Origin: Actinospineispora spinosispora DSM 44797
GTDB taxonomy: Bacteria; Actinomycetota; Actinomycetes; Mycobacteriales; Pseudonocardiaceae
NCBI RefSeq assembly: GCF_000429025.1
Contig: NZ_KE386833.1
Span: 386,582-450,581 of the forward strand
DNA: 64,000 nt
Direction: 5' to 3'
The notes under the pieces: model-generated
The model's input: only the letters and a program-made list of their open reading frames with translations
The model's database searches: none
What the model was told of the DNA's origin: nothing
Program-made: the position numbers and the translations under genes
Part shown: positions 59,943-64,000 of the stretch, one piece after another
How positions within the stretch are numbered: position 1 is the stretch's first letter
Layout of the letters: every line of letters starts with the position of its first letter

Positions 59943-60926
59943 ATGGACAGCTACCCCACACATCTGGACAAAGGCACGTCGAGGCGTGTGGCCGTGCTGG
60001 TGTTCGACGGGGTGACGATGCTCGACGTCAGCGGACCGGCAGAGGTGCTGAGCAAGGCCGCCACGTTCGGGGCGCACTACGAGCTCACCCCGGTCTCACC
60101 GGCGGGTGGCGAGGTGCGCACCTCCACCGGGATGGTGCTCGCGGGGACCAGGCGGTTCGACGAGCTGCACGATCTGGACCTGGCGATCGTGGCCGGTAGC
60201 GATGACCTCCCGGTCGGGCCGATCGACGAGGAACTGAGCGCCGCGGCTCGCGGGCTGTGTTCCAGGGCGCGAGTGGTGGCTTCGGTGTGCACCGGCGCGT
60301 TCGTGCTCGCCGCGATCGGCCTGCTCGACGGGAAGCGGGCGGCGACCCACTGGCGGCACACCGCGACGCTCGCGCGGCGCCATCCCCGGGTCGACGTGCA
60401 CCCGGACGCGATCTACGTGCGGGATGGAGACGTGCTCACCTCCGCGGGGGTGAGCGCCGGGATCGACCTCGCGCTGGCCGTCGTCGAGCACGATCACGGT
60501 GCCGAGACGGCCCGGCAGGTCGCTCGCGAGCTCGTGGTGTTCCTGCAGCGTCCGGGCGGGCAGTCGCAGTTCGGCGCGGCCACCCAAGGGCCGGCACCGC
60601 GCAGCGCGCCGCTGCGTGCGTTGCAGGCCGCGATCGTCGCGGAACCGACGGCCAACCACTCGCTGTCGAGTATGGCCGCGCTCGCCGCGATGAGCCCTCG
60701 CCAGCTCAGCAGGCTGTTCCACGAGCAGGTCGGCACCACACCGGTGCGCTGGGTGGAATCGGTGCGCCTGGAGACCGCGCAACGGCTGCTGCTGGACGGG
60801 TACAGCGTCACGGCGGCGGCCGAGAAGAGCGGCCTCGGCAGCGACGAGACACTGCGCCGGGTGTTCAGCCGTCGTGTCGGCGTCGCGCCGAGCGACTACC
60901 GGCAGCGCTTCGCCACCACGAGCTGA
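59943..60926 (+). CDS. GlxA-family transcriptional regulator (DJ-1/PfpI domain + AraC HTH)
   Basis: A 327-aa regulator. The N-terminal DJ-1/PfpI-like domain (RVAVLVFDGVTMLDVSGPAEVL, VASVCTGAFVLAAIGLLDGKRATHW-like elbow) is joined to a C-terminal AraC double HTH (MAALAAMSPRQLSRLFHEQVGTTPVRWVESVRL). It diverges from the HD-protein gene and is probably its regulator. The ATG at 59943 has a weak ribosome site; an in-frame ATG six codons earlier is possible. Its 3' end overlaps the convergent CPBP gene by 62 nt. Confidence 0.85.
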   Translation: MDSYPTHLDKGTSRRVAVLVFDGVTMLDVSGPAEVLSKAATFGAHYELTPVSPAGGEVRTSTGMVLAGTRRFDELHDLDLAIVAGSDDLPVGPIDEELSAAARGLCSRARVVASVCTGAFVLAAIGLLDGKRAATHWRHTATLARRHPRVDVHPDAIYVRDGDVLTSAGVSAGIDLALAVVEHDHGAETARQVARELVVFLQRPGGQSQFGAATQGPAPRSAPLRALQAAIVAEPTANHSLSSMAALAAMSPRQLSRLFHEQVGTTPVRWVESVRLETAQRLLLDGYSVTAAAEKSGLGSDETLRRVFSRRVGVAPSDYRQRFATTS

Positions 60927-61707
60927 GCGTGCGTGGTCCCCACAGGAGGGTCACCGCGCCCGCGACGAGCACCAGGATCACCGCCGTGCTCACCGGGTCG
61001 TAGTGGGAGCCGTAGCGGGGGAACAGGGACTCGCTGACGTTGATCATGGCGTGGTGGAGCACGGCGATCGGGACGGCTCCTCCCACCTGGTTGTAGAGCC
61101 ACACGACGAGGACCCGGCCGGCCACCGAGCCGACGAACTGACCGGTCGTCCAGGCCAGGGTGTGGCCGGACTGTGCGTACCAGGCGACGACGTGCCATAC
61201 GGCCCAGATCGTGCCGACCACGAGCGCGGATGCGAGCGCCGACCAGCGTCGCGGCAGCGCGTCGATCAGGTAGCCCGACCAGCCGACCTCCTCACCGATG
61301 GCACCGGTCAGAAGAGCGCCGCACAGCAGCGCGGCGGTTCCGGGGGAGACCTGCCAGCAGGGGATCTCCGCGCCCATGAGGCGCAGGTAGAGATACGACG
61401 TGGTCAGGACGGCGGGCATCAGCAGGAGCGCGACGAGGTACCAGCGGGCGGGGCCGCCGAAATCCACCAGACGCCGCAGCAGCCTCCGCGCTCCGCCGGG
61501 CCCGTCGTCCCAGCGGACCAGGATCACAGCCACCAGGAGCGGACAGAACGCCTGCAGCGCGCTGAGCGGCACGTCGATCGGTATCGGCAGGCGGCCGACC
61601 ACCGAACCGAGGACCCACAGCGGAACCGACGATGCGAACACGAGGACCGTGAACACGACCGGTCGCCGACGGGGCGGCGAACGACGGTCGTTCACGTGAC
61701 CGGTCAC
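60865..61707 (-). CDS. CPBP-family intramembrane metalloprotease
   Basis: A 280-aa membrane protein with about eight helices and the CPBP (Abi) motifs: EEVGWSGYL (EExxxR-like position with W/G instead of R), WAVWHVVAWY and HHAMINVSESLF. The motif-1 arginine appears replaced, so activity is uncertain. The start was set at the GTG 61707, which has AGGAGG 5 nt upstream; earlier ATGs lack sites. The C-terminus overlaps the glxA-type gene in antisense. Confidence 0.8.
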   Translation of the reverse strand: MTGHVNDRRSPPRRRPVVFTVLVFASSVPLWVLGSVVGRLPIPIDVPLSALQAFCPLLVAVILVRWDDGPGGARRLLRRLVDFGGPARWYLVALLLMPAVLTTSYLYLRLMGAEIPCWQVSPGTAALLCGALLTGAIGEEVGWSGYLIDALPRRWSALASALVVGTIWAVWHVVAWYAQSGHTLAWTTGQFVGSVAGRVLVVWLYNQVGGAVPIAVLHHAMINVSESLFPRYGSHYDPVSTAVILVLVAGAVTLLWGPRTLSSWWRSAAGSRSARRRHDG

Positions 61708-61836
61708 ACCTGCCTCCTGGGTAAAGCCCGTGAGTATGGTCATCGGGGTACCGTCGTGCGATGTTTTTCCGACGGTCCGGTTCTGGATCGTGCGGTGTGG
61801 CACGAGGTCACGGTGCGATGCGAGATCGGTGGGTGC

Positions 61837-64000
61837 ATGTCGGAACAGCGTGATGGCGTACAGGTCGTGGTGCTCGGTGAGGTCGGCTCACGTACCGAGC
61901 GGGAGCTGGTCGAACGCTGGGCGGACACCGAGCATCCCGGCGCCCGGACGGTGCTCGTCGGGTCGCCCACCCCAGGCCCGGATCTGACGCCTGCGCTGGA
62001 CCGTGACGACGTGCGGATCGTCCCGGCCCGTGTGGTGTGGCTGCCGCCGGAGCAGTCGGGCGGCAAGCGCGGCGGCGCCGTCGAGCTGTTGTCGGTGCTG
62101 GCGATGCGGCGCCCCTGGCCGGCGCTGCAGTCGCACGTACTGCGGGGTGCTCCCGGGTCGGCGCGCGTGGTCGCGGGCGCCGAAGCGACCGTGCGCGAGC
62201 TGCGTGAGTCCTTCGCCGGTCAGAGCCGGGACGAGGCGGAAGCGGGCTCGTTCGGGAGGTTCGTGCTGCGCCAGGCGACGCTGGCCTGCGATCGTGCCGA
62301 GCGCCAGGTCGTCGGCGACCGGTACAAGGTGCCTCGGCTGATGGTCGAGCAGATCACCGCGACCAGCCGGTTCGCCGATCTGGTCGCCCGGCTGGCCAGG
62401 ACCGAGGAACGACCGCCGCGTGAGGTGGAGGCACGGCTCCGGGAGTGCCTGTCGGAGATGGTCGCGGTGCAGAGCGCGGCGGCGATCGACGCGTTCCGCG
62501 CCGCCATGGCGCCGTTGCACTCCAGGGCGTGGCACGTCGAGGTCGACGAGGCGGGGCTCGAACGGCTCCGGGCACTGAACCGGCAGCATTCGCTCGTCTT
62601 CCTGCCCTCGCACCGCTCGTACGCCGACCCGTTGCTGTTCGCCGAGGTACTGCACGAGAACGACTTCCCACGCAACCATGTGCTGGGCGGGGACAACCTG
62701 TCCTTCTGGCCGATCGGCCCGCTCGGCAAACGGGCCGGGCTGGTGTTCATCCGCAGGACGTTCGGTGCCGACACCGTCTACAAGGCGGCGATCCAGGAGT
62801 ACCTCGGCCATCTGATGGAGAAGCGGTTCAACCTGGAGTGGTACATCGAGGGCGGACGCACCCGGACCGGCAAGCTGCGCCGGCCCCGGTACGGCCTGCT
62901 GCGCTACCTCGCCGCCGCGATGGAGGAACGGCCCGACGTCGACCCGCTGCTGGTCCCGGTGTCCATCGTGTACGACCAGCTGCACGAGGTCGGCGCCATG
63001 GCGGCCGAACAGCGCGGTGCCGCGAAGCCCGCCGAGGGATGGCAGTGGCTCGCCCGGTACGTCCGCGACCAGCGTCGCAACATCGGCACCGCACAGCTGC
63101 GGATCGGTGAGCCGTTCTCCTTCCGCGAGGCGCTGGCCGAGTCCGATCCCGGTTCGGCACAGCTGGAGAAGGTCGCCTTCCGGGTGTGCGCCGAGATCAA
63201 TCGGATCACCCCGGTCACCGCGACGTCGCTCGTCACCTTCGCGCTGCTCAGCGCGAGGGACCGGGCGCTCACGCTGCCCCAGATCTGCGACGTGGTCGCA
63301 CCGCTGGTCGACTACCTGCAGAGCCGCGACATCCCGGTGCCCGCGCAGGACCTGCGCTCGATCGACGGTCTGCGCCGAGCGCTGGACGAGCTGGCCGCCG
63401 CCGACGTGGTGGGCCGCTACGAACGGGGCACCGAGCCGGTGTTCTCGGTCCGGCCGGGCCGCCATCACGTCGCGGCCTTCTATCGCAACGGCGCGCTGCA
63501 CCATCTGGTCAACCGGGCGCTCGTGGAGGTCGCGGGAGTGCGGGCGGCCACCCGGGGCGGGCAGGTTCCCTGGGCGACGGCCTGGGCTGAGCTGCTGCGG
63601 CTGCGGGACCTGGTCAAGTTCGAGTTCTTCTTCTCCGACAAGCACGAGCTGCGCTACGAGCTGCGGCGTGAGCTGGAGCTGATCGACCCCGAGTGGCGCT
63701 CGCGGGAAGCCACGGCCGACGGTGCTCTGCAGGTGCTGGGCAACGCGAAGTTCTACGTGGCCCACGCGGTGCTCCGGTCCTTCCTCGACGCGCAGCTGGT
63801 GGTCGCGGAGCAGCTGTTCTCGCTCGGCGACGACGCGCCAAGGGACTCGGAGAGCTTCCTGGACGACTGCCTGGGGCTCGGCCGCCAGATGTTGCTGCAG
63901 CACCGCATCGATCGCGCGGACTCGGTGTCCCGCGAGCTCTACGCGGGTGCGGTGCGTCTCGCGGAGAACCGGAACCTGCTCGGGCCGGGTGGTCCTGAGC
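61837..64000 (+). CDS. plsB: Glycerol-3-phosphate 1-O-acyltransferase, 3' end beyond window (partial)
   Basis: An open frame of 721 codons runs to the window edge without a stop. It encodes a PlsB-type acyltransferase: motif I HRSYAD (H259, D264), a substrate-binding RRTFG region and motif III EGGRTRTGK (from residue 338), followed by the long C-terminal region usual in actinobacterial PlsB. It acylates sn-glycerol-3-phosphate at position 1 to begin phospholipid and triacylglycerol synthesis, at the membrane. The ATG at 61837 has only a weak GGTGGG site; a GTG at 61813 with GAGG upstream is the alternative. Confidence 0.9.
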   Translation, partial: MSEQRDGVQVVVLGEVGSRTERELVERWADTEHPGARTVLVGSPTPGPDLTPALDRDDVRIVPARVVWLPPEQSGGKRGGAVELLSVLAMRRPWPALQSHVLRGAPGSARVVAGAEATVRELRESFAGQSRDEAEAGSFGRFVLRQATLACDRAERQVVGDRYKVPRLMVEQITATSRFADLVARLARTEERPPREVEARLRECLSEMVAVQSAAAIDAFRAAMAPLHSRAWHVEVDEAGLERLRALNRQHSLVFLPSHRSYADPLLFAEVLHENDFPRNHVLGGDNLSFWPIGPLGKRAGLVFIRRTFGADTVYKAAIQEYLGHLMEKRFNLEWYIEGGRTRTGKLRRPRYGLLRYLAAAMEERPDVDPLLVPVSIVYDQLHEVGAMAAEQRGAAKPAEGWQWLARYVRDQRRNIGTAQLRIGEPFSFREALAESDPGSAQLEKVAFRVCAEINRITPVTATSLVTFALLSARDRALTLPQICDVVAPLVDYLQSRDIPVPAQDLRSIDGLRRALDELAAADVVGRYERGTEPVFSVRPGRHHVAAFYRNGALHHLVNRALVEVAGVRAATRGGQVPWATAWAELLRLRDLVKFEFFFSDKHELRYELRRELELIDPEWRSREATADGALQVLGNAKFYVAHAVLRSFLDAQLVVAEQLFSLGDDAPRDSESFLDDCLGLGRQMLLQHRIDRADSVSRELYAGAVRLAENRNLLGPGGPE

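Noticed and set aside
61888-63903. Minus-strand frame of 671 codons at the right end
   Set aside because: It is antisense to plsB, which has recognisable HX4D and EGGRTRTG motifs. The antisense product is low-complexity.

Overview
The window is high-GC DNA with strong G/C preference at third codon positions, frequent GTG starts and many 4-nt ATGA/GTGA stop-start overlaps. Together with DasR/dre-type GlcNAc control, IniB-like and FilP/DivIVA-like proteins, and an actinobacterial-style PlsB, this points to an actinomycete, probably Pseudonocardiaceae (Amycolatopsis/Pseudonocardia-like). The family is inferred from gene content. No rRNA, tRNA, IS element, phage gene or CRISPR array was seen.

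Left part (1-14.7 kb). The end of an acetoin/butanediol-type SDR runs into an acetoin dehydrogenase operon (acoA, acoB, and an acoC whose lipoyl domain is joined to an alpha/beta hydrolase). A perfect hairpin separates it from a convergent ABC-2 exporter pair, in which one protein joins an extracytoplasmic S15-like hydrolase to the ABC ATPase. Next comes a clear yybP-ykoY (Mn2+) riboswitch ahead of a TerC-family gene and two MFS transporters, then a phosphoesterase and an orphan HlyD/MacA-like lipoprotein.

Catabolic island 1 (14.7-30.1 kb). A gentisate-dioxygenase-like cupin diverges from a tightly coupled operon: molybdenum hydroxylase (FAD, 2Fe-2S and Mo subunits), LLM flavin oxidoreductase, NTF2-like protein, alpha/beta hydrolase, DUF1028 Ntn-hydrolase, M20 amidohydrolase, DUF917 protein, a HyuA-like protein with a degenerate N-terminal motif, and a PucR regulator. 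A second PucR gene follows. I do not recognise the whole pathway. Degradation of an N-containing (hetero)aromatic or amide compound fits best, and this is the strongest candidate for an undescribed system.

Middle (30-43.5 kb). A FilP/DivIVA-like coiled-coil gene converges on an IniB-like gene. STAS and VOC genes and a small secreted protein follow. Then comes a self-contained GlcNAc PTS/nag locus: EIIB-EIIA-HAD on one side, EIIC-HPr-EI-nagA-nagB-dasR on the other, with two dre-like operators.

Catabolic islands 2 and 3 (43.5-54.7 kb). A TetR regulator with a 15-bp-arm operator diverges from badI, an aliB-like acyl-CoA dehydrogenase and badH (cyclohexanecarboxyl-CoA to pimeloyl-CoA steps). After a CYTH/CHAD protein comes a terephthalate-type cluster (AAHS transporter, tphA1, tphB, tphA3, tphA2) divergent from an IclR regulator. 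The tph intergenic region carries GTTCG-N5-CGAAC operators exactly 100 bp apart.

Right end (54.7-64 kb). An aldose epimerase, a second FilP/DivIVA-like paralog with a conserved leader and a 12-codon overlapping uORF, a structured 0.75-kb non-coding stretch, MOSC, HAAS-like, HD, GlxA-type and CPBP genes, and a glycerol-3-phosphate acyltransferase (plsB) cut by the window edge.

A recurring element is a palindrome with conserved CGTGAGTG...CACTCACG ends and a variable centre, found at three gene ends.
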